The position numbers were made by a program, and so were the translations under genes. The notes under the pieces are model-generated. The model was given only the letters and a program-made list of their open reading frames with translations. It did no database searches and was not told the origin of the DNA. DNA of 64,000 nucleotides from an uncultured Bacteroidota bacterium (GTDB taxonomy: Bacteria > Bacteroidota > Bacteroidia > Bacteroidales > UBA932): assembly GCA_937901965.1 (NCBI GenBank), contig CALGSW010000001.1:1-64000 (forward strand). Reading direction: 5' to 3'. The first letter of the stretch is position 1. The number at the start of each line of letters is the position of its first letter. Below, piece after piece: positions 1-8,753 of this stretch.

Positions 1-12
1 CCATCTTTTATC

Positions 13-53
13 AAAGAGTCTGATGACCAAAAATCATCAGACTCTTTTTTTTT
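13..53 (+). terminator. Rho-independent terminator of an upstream gene
   Basis: A perfect 14-bp inverted repeat (AAAGAGTCTGATGA, then its complement at 34-47) encloses a 7-nt loop and runs into an uninterrupted T tract. This is a textbook intrinsic terminator on the + strand. The gene it ends lies left of the window. The A-rich left flank is weaker, so action on the opposite strand is possible but less likely. Confidence 0.85.
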
Positions 54-143
54 GCTATATCACAGATAAATCAGCTCAATATTTGTTACTTTTATGTTCA
101 AAATGTATTTAGCGTTAATCTAAAATTTAATATAAAGATACCT

Positions 144-1148
144 ATGTTTAAATTCATAAAAGTTTTATCCGTTATTGGGATTGTTTTATTTTCAAGCCTA
201 TTGGATGCTCAAAATGAAACTAGATGGGCAATAGTAATTCATGGTGGTGCCGGAGGTGCCCCAAAGTACATGACTCCATCAATGAAACTTAATTATGAAA
301 AGCATCTTGAAGAGGCATTAAGATTGGGTGTTAAAATGTTGAATGAGGGAAGATCATCACTGGATGTAGTACAAAAAGTCGTTAACTATATGGAGGATTG
401 TCCATTGTTTAACGCAGGAAAAGGAGCAGTAATGAATATTGATGGGATACATGAGCTGGATGCTGCCATAATGGATGGTCTAACCCTTAAGGCTGGTGCA
501 ATTGCGGGAGTTAAGGACATTAAAAATCCGGTTAATGCAGCTAGATTAGTTATGGATAGTACTGTTCATGTGCTCCTTATAGGAGAGGGAGCTTCAAAAT
601 TTGCAAAGGAAAAGGGTCTTGAAATTGTCCCAAATTCATATTTTTCCACAAGCGAAAGAGAAAATCAATTAAATGATATAAAAAATAAAATTACTGAAAC
701 AGATCCCAGAGGTACTGTTGGTTGCGTTGCGCTTGATCAAAATGGAAATCTCGCAGCTGCAACATCAACCGGAGGAATGTCAGGAAAAAAATGGGGAAGA
801 GTAGGTGATGTACCAATAATAGGAGCGGGGACATATGCTAATAATTCAACAGTTGCTGTATCTGCAACAGGACATGGAGAGTACTGGATTAGAAGAGTAG
901 TAGCCTATGATATATCTGCACTTATGGAATACAAATCATATTCTCTGCAAGACGCAGCGAACGAAGTTATTTTTAATAAAATAACCCCAATGGGAGGTTC
1001 CGGAGGCGGAATAATAGCTGTTGATAAAGATGGGAATATTTCTATGACTTTTAATACAGGATTGATGCACAGAGCTTGGGCTACTTCAAAAGGTGATGCA
1101 GCGGTGGGTGTATTAAAAGGAGAAAATAAACAAATAATAATAAAGTAA
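144..1148 (+). CDS. iaaA: Isoaspartyl peptidase / L-asparaginase (Ntn-hydrolase), exported
   Basis: This 334-residue protein is a plant-type asparaginase of the Ntn-hydrolase fold, a precursor that cleaves itself into alpha and beta chains. The motif RGTVGCVALD places the catalytic, self-cleaving threonine at about residue 191; the N-terminal IHGGAGG and the later TSTGGMSGK substrate loop are also present. A hydrophobic leader ending at about residue 22 (LLDAQ) predicts export to the periplasm. The family hydrolyses beta-aspartyl dipeptides and asparagine. The next gene starts 5 bp downstream and encodes an amino-acid symporter, so the pair probably releases and then imports aspartate (inference). 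Which of the two activities dominates cannot be read from the sequence. Confidence 0.9.
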   Translation: MFKFIKVLSVIGIVLFSSLLDAQNETRWAIVIHGGAGGAPKYMTPSMKLNYEKHLEEALRLGVKMLNEGRSSLDVVQKVVNYMEDCPLFNAGKGAVMNIDGIHELDAAIMDGLTLKAGAIAGVKDIKNPVNAARLVMDSTVHVLLIGEGASKFAKEKGLEIVPNSYFSTSERENQLNDIKNKITETDPRGTVGCVALDQNGNLAAATSTGGMSGKKWGRVGDVPIIGAGTYANNSTVAVSATGHGEYWIRRVVAYDISALMEYKSYSLQDAANEVIFNKITPMGGSGGGIIAVDKDGNISMTFNTGLMHRAWATSKGDAAVGVLKGENKQIIIK

Positions 1149-1153
1149 TTGAT

Positions 1154-2347
1154 ATGAAGAGAGCTAAAATTGGACTGCTAACAAAAGTGGTAATTGCAAT
1201 TATTCTGGGTATATCATCTTCATATTTTTTTCCAATTTCAGTTATTAAAATTTTTGTAACATTTAATTCAATATTTGGAAACTTTTTAGGGTTTGTAATA
1301 CCGTTAATAATTTTAGGACTTGTTGCACCAGGAATAGCAGACTTGGGAAAAACTGCCGGGAAATTACTGGGAATTACAGCATTGATTGCATATGGTTCAA
1401 CTGTATTTGCAGGCGTATTTTCTTTCTTTACAACGAAATGGTCCTTACCATTTTTAATAGACAGAAGTGAAAATATGATATCTTTTGAAGAACTCGCTTC
1501 AAAAACAATTCCACACTACTTTACAGTTGACATGCCACCACTTATGACAGTAACCTCTTCACTTATTTTAGCTTTTATTCTTGGATTGGGATTATCAGCG
1601 ATGAAGACGAATCACATGAAGAATATCCTTTTTGAATTCCGAGATTTAGTTACGTCAATTATTACTAAAGTAATTATTCCCCTACTGCCGATATATATAT
1701 ATGGTATTTTTCTTAAAATCGGTGCTGAGGGTCAAGCAGCAATGATAATGTCTCTGTTTTTTAAAGTAATCATTGTGATATTTATTATGCACGTTTTGTT
1801 ATTATTGATACAGTTTTCTATCGCCGGAGTTATCACTCGTAAAAATCCATTTAAAGCACTATTAAACATGATGCCTGCGTATATGACTGCACTGGGCACT
1901 CAATCATCTGCGGCTACAATACCTGTTACACTAGCACAGGCAAAGAAAAACGGGGTTGATAATGATCTTGCTGATTTTGTTATTCCTTTATGTGCTACCA
2001 TACACTTATCCGGTAGTATGCTAAAAATTGTATCATGTGCTTTTGCAATTATGTGGATGATGGAGATGCCATATACTGCTGAAATGTTTACAGGATTTAT
2101 TTTTATGCTTGCAATAACAATGGTCGCTGCACCAGGTGTACCCGGTGGAGCAATTATGGCAGCTATAGGAGTTCTTCAGTCTATACTTCTGTTCAATGAA
2201 CAAGCGATAGGACTAATGATTGCTCTTTATATTGCAATGGATAGCTTTGGAACCGCATGTAATGTAACAGGTGATGGAGCTATCGCTATGATTATGGATA
2301 AAATAAACAAGAATATTAACGTCCGGAATCCTGAATCAAGTCTCTGA
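1154..2347 (+). CDS. Dicarboxylate/amino acid:cation symporter (DAACS family)
   Basis: A 397-residue, very hydrophobic inner-membrane carrier of the glutamate/aspartate symporter family. The serine-rich hairpin loop (GTQSSAATIP, about residue 253) and the C-terminal NVTGDGAIAMI segment, which carries the conserved Asn and Asp of substrate and cation binding, are both intact. It follows the asparaginase by 5 bp and is almost certainly co-transcribed with it, suggesting aspartate, glutamate or a related dicarboxylate as substrate. Its last 32 bp overlap the 3' end of the convergent glucanotransferase gene. Family assignment is firm; substrate is inferred from the neighbour. Confidence 0.88.
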   Translation: MKRAKIGLLTKVVIAIILGISSSYFFPISVIKIFVTFNSIFGNFLGFVIPLIILGLVAPGIADLGKTAGKLLGITALIAYGSTVFAGVFSFFTTKWSLPFLIDRSENMISFEELASKTIPHYFTVDMPPLMTVTSSLILAFILGLGLSAMKTNHMKNILFEFRDLVTSIITKVIIPLLPIYIYGIFLKIGAEGQAAMIMSLFFKVIIVIFIMHVLLLLIQFSIAGVITRKNPFKALLNMMPAYMTALGTQSSAATIPVTLAQAKKNGVDNDLADFVIPLCATIHLSGSMLKIVSCAFAIMWMMEMPYTAEMFTGFIFMLAITMVAAPGVPGGAIMAAIGVLQSILLFNEQAIGLMIALYIAMDSFGTACNVTGDGAIAMIMDKINKNINVRNPESSL

Positions 2348-4985
2348 TATCTTCTATAAAATTTCTATTTTCAATCATATCCTCAATATTTTTGTGCATT
2401 CTGTACCTCCAATAATGTTTTGGATTTGACGGGATATTAATTCTTTCAGCCTGAGGATTTTCCCTCCGTAACTCTGAAGAAATTGATAACCAATCCTGCA
2501 AAGGGAAAACAGCTAGCATTGACCTTGAAAACAAATGTCGTCTGACTATTTTTTTACAAACCCAAGGCTCACAAAAATATGGTGCATCGCCTGATTCGTT
2601 TAGAACAGTTTTAAAGTATTCTTCTGCAACCAATCTGTCTTCTTCCCACCAGCCTCGGATAGTACTGGTGTCATGAGTGCCTGTCGTACATACAGATAAG
2701 TATGGGTACTCAGATGTCTTTCCAAATTTAAACTCAGGATTTTTTGGCATTCTCTCAATTTCAAGAGATAAAATACTCATTGACTTTATTGCTGTAGGAA
2801 CACATGACGGAATCATGCCTAAATCTTCACCACAAACAAGCATGTCTGTTGAGGATATAAGAGCTGGCAACTTTTTCATTGCATTACTATACCAAAATCC
2901 ATCATTTCTATGGTAAAAAAATTGATTATAAATTTTATTATAAGCCTCTTTAGCATCCTGGTTTAGAAATAAATAGGATTTTGTATACTGAGATGATATT
3001 CTAGGATGGTATTTATTATTATCGTATGGATCTTGTATAAACAAAACTTCAGCGATGAGAGACAAAAGTGATTCTTTGTGTATTAATAATTCTGACTCGT
3101 TATTATTCTCAAAGTATTTTTCAATCTCTCTTTGTGATGAAAAAATATCTTTGAACTTGTAGATATCCCATCCTACATTCTCTAAAAAAACTTCAGTAAT
3201 GATCTTGTAATCGTCCTTAAAAAAATCTTTTAGAATAGACTCCCTAATAAATGGTTTACAATCCCGGTCATAGCTGAAATTATAGCCTAAAGATCTTATC
3301 TCATCTGCAGTATAAGGCAGGGATGGATTAAAATATCCGAGCAAACCATCAATAGCATTTGAAGGAATCTCCCAAATTCTAAAAAATCCAAGAATATGGT
3401 CAATCCTGTATGCATCAAAATATTCTGCCATTTTCCTGAACCTTCTTTTCCACCATTCATACCCGTCTTTTTCAATATAATCCCAATTATAGGTTGGAAA
3501 TCCCCAGTTTTGTCCTTTTACAGAAAAATCATCCGGTGGTGCACCCGCTTGTCCGTTAAAATTGAAGTATTGTGGTTCTGTCCAGGCTTCAACAGAGTTC
3601 TTGTTGACTCCTATTGGAATATCTCCCTTTAGAATAATACCTTTTGAATTAACATATTCGTGAGCTTTGTTTAATTGATTATCAAGATGGAACTGTATAA
3701 AGTAATATAGGGCGACATCATCATAGTCTTTATTGTTAACAGAAGTGTATTTTGTTAATAACTCTTTTGAATAAGTACTGAATTCTCCCCATTTAGAAAA
3801 GTCAGCTGTACCAAACATATCTCTAAAGAAACTGAAAAGTGCATACGGTTGTAACCAACTCTTATTTTTTTCAAAAAATGAAAGGAATTGATCTGACTTT
3901 AAAGTTGTTTTCCCATCTTGTTTATATAATTTCCTCAAATACTTCCATTTAAGAGCGGCAACTGCATCATAATCAATATCCTCTAGTAAGTTTAATCTAT
4001 TGGACTCAATTGAGAAATACTCACTAAAAGATTCATCTTTAATAACCCCAGCCTCTTTCAAATTAACATATAACGGATGCAGAGCAAATATTGATATAGC
4101 ACCGTATGGATATGAATCTTCCCATGTATTATTCATAGTAGTGTCATTAACAGGAAGAATCTGCATTACCTTTTGACCGGTTTCGTAAAGAAAGTCGGCA
4201 AATGGAATTATATCAAGAAACTCACCTATTCCTGATCCATTGGGAGTTCTCAATGAAAATACCGGTATTGCAGTACCTGCGTAACGCTTTTTTTCTGCTA
4301 TTAAATTTATTGTATTATTGTTGATTACAATAGACTCATTTTGATTACTCTGTGAAAAATCAGGAATTAGTCTGTTAAGTCCATCTTCCCATATATAATT
4401 ATCAGAATTACTCTCTTTTATTAAAAACTTATATTCAGTTAAAGGTGGGAGGTCATCTTTTTCAAAATCATAACTCCAAACTCCATTATTACAACGATTC
4501 ATTTTTAATGATGATTTTTCATCCCATTTTCCAAGTTTTGGAGAACTGCCGGTTATGTATAAACTGATGTCAGATGCAATATTATTTGCAGAGCATTTTA
4601 TAACCAACCCCTTTAACTCTTTTTCATTACTAATATCGCCTTTAAAAAAAATATTCCTGAAGGCATTTGATAAGAAAGGCGTTTCTTCAGTATACGGTTT
4701 CCATTGATCATAGACAATGATGTTTTGAAATTGAGTTTTACTGAAAAATCTTGAACAGCCGGCTTCAGGAATAATTTTTCCAGTATCATCTTTCAGAAAA
4801 TAGGAATAAGAAAATGTTTCAGGGGCTTTTAGTGTAAAAGTTATTTTCCACTTTCCATCTGAATACTCCATTTTCTTAGCCTGCTCATATTTCTCATTTC
4901 CAAGTTCTGAAATACTCCCGACTATATAGATATTTTCACCCGGTCTCGTATTGTAATTTATTTCAAATGAAATCTTTGTTTTCAT
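2316..4985 (-). CDS. malQ: 4-alpha-glucanotransferase with two N-terminal CBM20 domains
   Basis: 889 residues, a GH77 amylomaltase with two starch-binding CBM20-like modules (about 1-95 and 120-222) ahead of the catalytic barrel (about 235-880). The catalytic Asp lies in YRIDHILGFFRIWE (D529), the acid Glu in GEDLGMIP (E720), and the third carboxylate in GTHDTSTIRGWW (D772). There is no signal peptide, so it acts in the cytoplasm, disproportionating maltodextrins taken up by the Sus system encoded on the other strand. The two-CBM20 layout is typical of Bacteroidetes and of plant DPE2 rather than of the shorter E. coli enzyme. The gene converges on, and overlaps, the symporter gene. Confidence 0.93.
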   Translation of the reverse strand: MKTKISFEINYNTRPGENIYIVGSISELGNEKYEQAKKMEYSDGKWKITFTLKAPETFSYSYFLKDDTGKIIPEAGCSRFFSKTQFQNIIVYDQWKPYTEETPFLSNAFRNIFFKGDISNEKELKGLVIKCSANNIASDISLYITGSSPKLGKWDEKSSLKMNRCNNGVWSYDFEKDDLPPLTEYKFLIKESNSDNYIWEDGLNRLIPDFSQSNQNESIVINNNTINLIAEKKRYAGTAIPVFSLRTPNGSGIGEFLDIIPFADFLYETGQKVMQILPVNDTTMNNTWEDSYPYGAISIFALHPLYVNLKEAGVIKDESFSEYFSIESNRLNLLEDIDYDAVAALKWKYLRKLYKQDGKTTLKSDQFLSFFEKNKSWLQPYALFSFFRDMFGTADFSKWGEFSTYSKELLTKYTSVNNKDYDDVALYYFIQFHLDNQLNKAHEYVNSKGIILKGDIPIGVNKNSVEAWTEPQYFNFNGQAGAPPDDFSVKGQNWGFPTYNWDYIEKDGYEWWKRRFRKMAEYFDAYRIDHILGFFRIWEIPSNAIDGLLGYFNPSLPYTADEIRSLGYNFSYDRDCKPFIRESILKDFFKDDYKIITEVFLENVGWDIYKFKDIFSSQREIEKYFENNNESELLIHKESLLSLIAEVLFIQDPYDNNKYHPRISSQYTKSYLFLNQDAKEAYNKIYNQFFYHRNDGFWYSNAMKKLPALISSTDMLVCGEDLGMIPSCVPTAIKSMSILSLEIERMPKNPEFKFGKTSEYPYLSVCTTGTHDTSTIRGWWEEDRLVAEEYFKTVLNESGDAPYFCEPWVCKKIVRRHLFSRSMLAVFPLQDWLSISSELRRENPQAERINIPSNPKHYWRYRMHKNIEDMIENRNFIEDIRDLIQDSGR

Positions 4986-5019
4986 ATTTCAACTAAATTT
5001 CTCATTATTTATCATATAA

Positions 5020-5027
5020 CAAACCTA
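5020..5027 (-). promoter_or_regulatory. Putative -7 promoter element for malQ
   Basis: On the minus strand the sequence reads TAGGTTTG, an exact match to the Bacteroidetes -7 consensus TAnnTTTG, about 34 bp upstream of the glucanotransferase ATG. I could not find a clear TTTG element at the expected -33 distance, so support is moderate. Confidence 0.4.
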
Positions 5028-5066
5028 ATTTAATTTTTTCAATATTCCTTATTCAGATATATTTTA

Positions 5067-5075
5067 TATATTTAC
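5067..5075 (+). promoter_or_regulatory. Putative -7 promoter element for the LytS/LytTR operon
   Basis: TATATTTAC differs from TAnnTTTGC at one position and ends 17 bp before the ATG of the small membrane protein that opens the two-component operon. No convincing -33 element is visible. Confidence 0.35.
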
Positions 5076-5092
5076 ATATAGTTGAAAGTTAA

Positions 5093-5485
5093 ATGAAACC
5101 ATCTATTTTTAAATCAACAGGGGAGAAGCGCAGAGATTTCAAAATTGTAAATATCATTATTCATATATTTGCAATAACTCATGCATTAGTTTGTTTTTTA
5201 TTAAGGTCAAACGGAGTTGATGACGGCATTTTTTTGACAGTTCTAACCCTATTGATGATAATAATATTGATTAACTTCTTTAACGGGACTACAGATGTTT
5301 TTGTTTCCCTTTCTCTACTATCGTTATTAGCCGGATTTTATATAGGGACAAAGGGTGCAGACCTAATTGCATTTCTTATACCTGACAATGAGGTAATAAC
5401 TCATGTCTTAGCTACATTTACAGTCACTGAAGTACTTGGATGGATGGTATTCTTCATTTTACGTAAAAGACTTACTAGAAAATGA
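5093..5485 (+). CDS. Small four-helix membrane protein of unknown function, first gene of a two-component operon
   Basis: 130 residues with about four hydrophobic segments (roughly 20-37, 48-66, 70-90 and 105-124) and a basic C-terminus (RKRLTRK). I do not recognise a named family. Its stop codon overlaps the start of the histidine kinase gene in an ATGA junction, so the two are translationally coupled. A role as an accessory membrane subunit or signal input for the kinase is a reasonable guess, nothing more. Confidence 0.7.
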   Translation: MKPSIFKSTGEKRRDFKIVNIIIHIFAITHALVCFLLRSNGVDDGIFLTVLTLLMIIILINFFNGTTDVFVSLSLLSLLAGFYIGTKGADLIAFLIPDNEVITHVLATFTVTEVLGWMVFFILRKRLTRK

Positions 5486-6522
5486 AAAAATTTTCTTTAC
5501 GAAGAATTTTTGAATTTTCAGCTCTGGCTATTCTTGTTCTTGGCTTTAGAGTTATTTTTCAAGAATTTATGCCAATGTTTCAGGAGAATCTAAATCTGAC
5601 ATTTGGTAAATTTCTGGTAAAATTACTATCAAATTATCCTCTAACCCTCTTAATGCTATTTATTGATTTCGCATTTGTATATTTTACTAATAGATATTTA
5701 AGTGACAAAATCCCTTCATTAAAAATTATTTTTACTTTTATCATCTCTCTTTTAATAGGTTTTCTGTCTGCTTTATGGATAAGAATACCTGTTTGGAATA
5801 ACGTAAATGGCTCCGTTCTATTTAGTGACATATATTTTAATCTTACCCTGTTTTCTAGTTTTGTATTTAACTTGGTAATTATATCAATGTTGCATTTGTA
5901 CTCATATTATAATAATAAGCAGCAAAAAGCACTTAAAATTGAAATCGGAAAAAAAAACAAAGCCAGATATCAATATACTCAACTTAAAAATCAGTTAAAT
6001 CCTCATTTTCTATTTAATAGTCTTAATGTCCTTGACTACTTGATATATGAAGACCAGCAAAGAGCCAGCGATTTTGTAAGGAAACTCTCCTCAGTATACA
6101 GATACTTACTTAACAAAGAGGATAAGAAGGCAGTCCTATTAACTGAGGAGGTTCAATTTGTAAAACAATATTTTGAACTACTAAAAGAAAGGTTTAGAGA
6201 TGGTTTGTCTTTAATACTTGAAATTCCTGATAGTTATATGGATTATTATATTATTCCAGGTGGACTTCAAATGCTCGTTGAAAATGCAGTAAAACATAAT
6301 ACAGTATGTCAGGAATGTCCACTTGTGGTAAGAATTTATATAGAAAATGGCTCAATCATAGTGAAAAACAATTTGCAATTGAGGCTAGCGACGATTGAAT
6401 CCGGAGGTTTTGGATTAAAGAGTATTAGAAGTCAATATCAATACTTATTCAATAAAGATATTATCATTACTTCCGGTGCTGATTTTTACCAGGTACAGCT
6501 CCCGTTAATTGAAAAAACATGA
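5482..6522 (+). CDS. LytS/YehU-type sensor histidine kinase
   Basis: 346 residues. About four membrane helices occupy residues 10-145, followed by a short linker and a His_kinase (PF06580-type) core. The phospho-acceptor motif is LKNQLNPHFLFNSLN with the His at about 175, and an ATP-binding region with VENAVKHN and a GFGLKSI G-box follows. There is no separate periplasmic sensor domain, so the membrane helices probably sense the signal. The gene is coupled by ATGA overlaps to the small membrane protein before it and the LytTR regulator after it. It lies directly upstream of the starch operon, which has no SusR-type regulator in the window; a regulatory link is inference. Confidence 0.9.
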   Translation: MKKFSLRRIFEFSALAILVLGFRVIFQEFMPMFQENLNLTFGKFLVKLLSNYPLTLLMLFIDFAFVYFTNRYLSDKIPSLKIIFTFIISLLIGFLSALWIRIPVWNNVNGSVLFSDIYFNLTLFSSFVFNLVIISMLHLYSYYNNKQQKALKIEIGKKNKARYQYTQLKNQLNPHFLFNSLNVLDYLIYEDQQRASDFVRKLSSVYRYLLNKEDKKAVLLTEEVQFVKQYFELLKERFRDGLSLILEIPDSYMDYYIIPGGLQMLVENAVKHNTVCQECPLVVRIYIENGSIIVKNNLQLRLATIESGGFGLKSIRSQYQYLFNKDIIITSGADFYQVQLPLIEKT

Positions 6523-7277
6523 ATATTCTGATTCTTGAAGATGAAATACCTGCACAGATTCAATTAAAGAAGTTAATTGAAAAGAATTACCCAAATTTCA
6601 AAATAATTGCGATTTTATCATCTGTGACATCAGCTGCAGAATGGCTTAAAAACAACACTGCAGATCTTATTTTCATGGATGTTGAACTATCAGACGGTGT
6701 ATGTTTTGAACTCTTTAAAATTGTAGAAATTTCATCTTGCGTGATAATTACAACTGCTTATGAAAGTTATGCTATTGAAGCATTTAGAGTAAATAGTATT
6801 GATTATCTTTTAAAACCTTTAGATGAAGAGTCATTCATTAAGTCTGTTGAAAGATGTATTAGAATGAGGGAAAGTTTCGTTATTCCTAAAGATATTGTAA
6901 ATAAAATAACTTCTACTTCAAAAGTTTTTAAACAAAGATTCACAGTAAAACTGGGGACTCAAATATTCATTATTAATATAACTGATATAGCTTATATTTA
7001 TTCAGAAAATAAGTCAACAATTATTGTTACAAAGGATTCCAAAAAATTACTTACAGACCTGTCTCTGGACGCAATTGAAGAGCAGTTGAATCCAAATCTT
7101 TTTTTTAAATTATCTCGTTCATGTATAGCCAGTATTAATTCTATTGAACACATTACCAAGTACTTCAATTCTAGATTAAGAGTCCATTTAAATCCTCCAC
7201 ACTCTGAAGAAATTTTTGTAAGCAGAGCAAAAGTGAATCAATTTATGGAGTGGCTGGAGGGGTCTGATATCAAATAA
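6519..7277 (+). CDS. LytTR-family response regulator
   Basis: 252 residues with a receiver domain (about 1-120) and a LytTR DNA-binding domain (about 145-248). The acidic pocket residues EDE (7-9), the phospho-acceptor D54 in IFMDVELSDG and the conserved Lys in YLLKPLDE are all present, so the receiver should be functional. It is the cognate partner of the overlapping LytS-type kinase. Its targets are unknown; the next promoter downstream is that of the sugar carrier and SusCDE operon, 112 bp away, which makes that operon the first candidate. Confidence 0.9.
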   Translation: MNILILEDEIPAQIQLKKLIEKNYPNFKIIAILSSVTSAAEWLKNNTADLIFMDVELSDGVCFELFKIVEISSCVIITTAYESYAIEAFRVNSIDYLLKPLDEESFIKSVERCIRMRESFVIPKDIVNKITSTSKVFKQRFTVKLGTQIFIINITDIAYIYSENKSTIIVTKDSKKLLTDLSLDAIEEQLNPNLFFKLSRSCIASINSIEHITKYFNSRLRVHLNPPHSEEIFVSRAKVNQFMEWLEGSDIK

Positions 7278-7316
7278 AATCAGTTCATAACAATTTTCAT
7301 GCAATTCATCTAGGAT

Positions 7317-7335
7317 ATCTGACAGTTCGTCGGAT
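7317..7335. promoter_or_regulatory. Imperfect inverted repeat upstream of the starch operon
   Basis: ATCTGAC and GTCGGAT flank 5 bp, giving a 7-bp dyad with one G-T mismatch in the 112-bp gap between the response regulator and the sugar carrier gene. There is no T tract, so a terminator is unlikely. It could be an operator, or chance. A weak -7-like TTTATTTG sits at 7343-7350. Confidence 0.25.
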
Positions 7336-7389
7336 TATCACATTTATTTGTGTAATATTAATTTAATTTTATTGAAATAATTAATTCTT

Positions 7390-8724
7390 ATGAAGCAGAG
7401 AAGAATGTCCTTTTGGGATATTTGGAATATGACCTTCGGCTTTCTTGGTATTCAGTTTGGTTTCGCATTGCAAAATGCAAATGCAAGCAGGATATTACAG
7501 TCGTTTGGAGCGGATGTAGAACACCTGTCATGGTTTTGGATTGCGGCTCCCCTTACAGGAATGATTGTACAACCACTTATTGGACACTACAGTGATAAAA
7601 CATGGACTAAACTTGGCAGACGCAGACCATATTTTCTTGTGGGTGCAATTTTCGCTTCTATTGCTCTTGTAATAATGCCAAATTCTGAAATGCTCGCTGC
7701 TTTTCTGCCTGCGATGATGGTAGGAGCTGGAATGCTGATGATAATGGATGCTTCAATAAATGTAGCAATGGAACCTTTCAGAGCATTGGTTGCTGATTTG
7801 CTGCCTTCAGACCAAAGAACTTTAGGCTTCTCTATTCAGACATTTTTAATTGGAACAGGAGCTGTGATAGGATCATGGTTGCCATACATTCTTGCAGAAT
7901 GGTTTGGTGTTGAGAAATCAACAGTTCAGGGATCAGTTCCGGATAATGTGGTTGTATCGTTCTATATTGGGGCTGTTGTTCTGATTTCATCAATTATATG
8001 GACAGTTATAAAAACTAAAGAATATCCACCTGAAAACGGGGCAAAAGAGGAGAACAATAAAAGTGGGTTAGTAGAAATTTTTAGTGATTTTCTTGCAATG
8101 CCTAAGACTATGAAGCAGCTTGGGCTTGTTCAATTTTTCTCTTGGTTTGCCCTATTTTCAATGTGGGTATTTTCAACTCCTGCAGTTGCTGTACATATTT
8201 ATGGTACTGAAATTAACGATTCATCTTCTGTTACTTATCAGGATGCTGCAAACTGGGTTGGAATCATTTTTGGAGTATATAATTTAGTGGCAGCAATATA
8301 TGCTCTCTTGCTACCTGCAATAGCAAAGAAAATTGGAAGAAAATTAACACATTCAATATCACTTTTCTTTGGTGGGATAAGTTTGATCTCATTTTATTTC
8401 ATCTCAAACCCTACAATGCTACTTATTCCAATGATAGGCATAGGTATAGCGTGGGGTAGCATTCTAGCCATGCCATATGCGATACTGGCTGGATCTTTAC
8501 CTGCAAAAAAAATGGGTATTTATATGGGGATATTTAACTTCTTCATTACTCTTCCTCAGATAATAAATGGTATTGTCGGAGGTCCTATAGTGAAAAGGCT
8601 GTATGATTCACAGGCAATTTATGCAATAATAATAGCTGGTTTGTTCTTGTTGATTGCTTCAATAACGGTAGTTTTTGTTGACGACAAGGATGACTCAGTA
8701 CAACTCAGAATATTTAAAAAATAA
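7390..8724 (+). CDS. MFS sugar transporter (SLC45/GPH-like), probable maltose or maltodextrin carrier
   Basis: 444 residues with about 12 transmembrane helices. The MFS motif between helices 2 and 3 is clear as GHYSDKTWTKLGRRRPY. Bacteroidetes maltose and sucrose loci often carry a proton-coupled carrier of this type for moving sugars across the inner membrane. Here it opens the operon, 29 bp ahead of susC, so it most likely imports the maltose or short maltodextrins made in the periplasm by the SusA-type enzyme. Substrate is inferred from context. Confidence 0.85.
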   Translation: MKQRRMSFWDIWNMTFGFLGIQFGFALQNANASRILQSFGADVEHLSWFWIAAPLTGMIVQPLIGHYSDKTWTKLGRRRPYFLVGAIFASIALVIMPNSEMLAAFLPAMMVGAGMLMIMDASINVAMEPFRALVADLLPSDQRTLGFSIQTFLIGTGAVIGSWLPYILAEWFGVEKSTVQGSVPDNVVVSFYIGAVVLISSIIWTVIKTKEYPPENGAKEENNKSGLVEIFSDFLAMPKTMKQLGLVQFFSWFALFSMWVFSTPAVAVHIYGTEINDSSSVTYQDAANWVGIIFGVYNLVAAIYALLLPAIAKKIGRKLTHSISLFFGGISLISFYFISNPTMLLIPMIGIGIAWGSILAMPYAILAGSLPAKKMGIYMGIFNFFITLPQIINGIVGGPIVKRLYDSQAIYAIIIAGLFLLIASITVVFVDDKDDSVQLRIFKK

Positions 8725-8753
8725 CCAATTATTAATTTCTTAAACTAAAATTT

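Noticed and set aside
7278..7389. Full -33/-7 promoter for the starch operon
   Set aside because: Only a weak TTTATTTG match at 7343 with no -33 partner; the promoter may need an activator and cannot be placed by eye.
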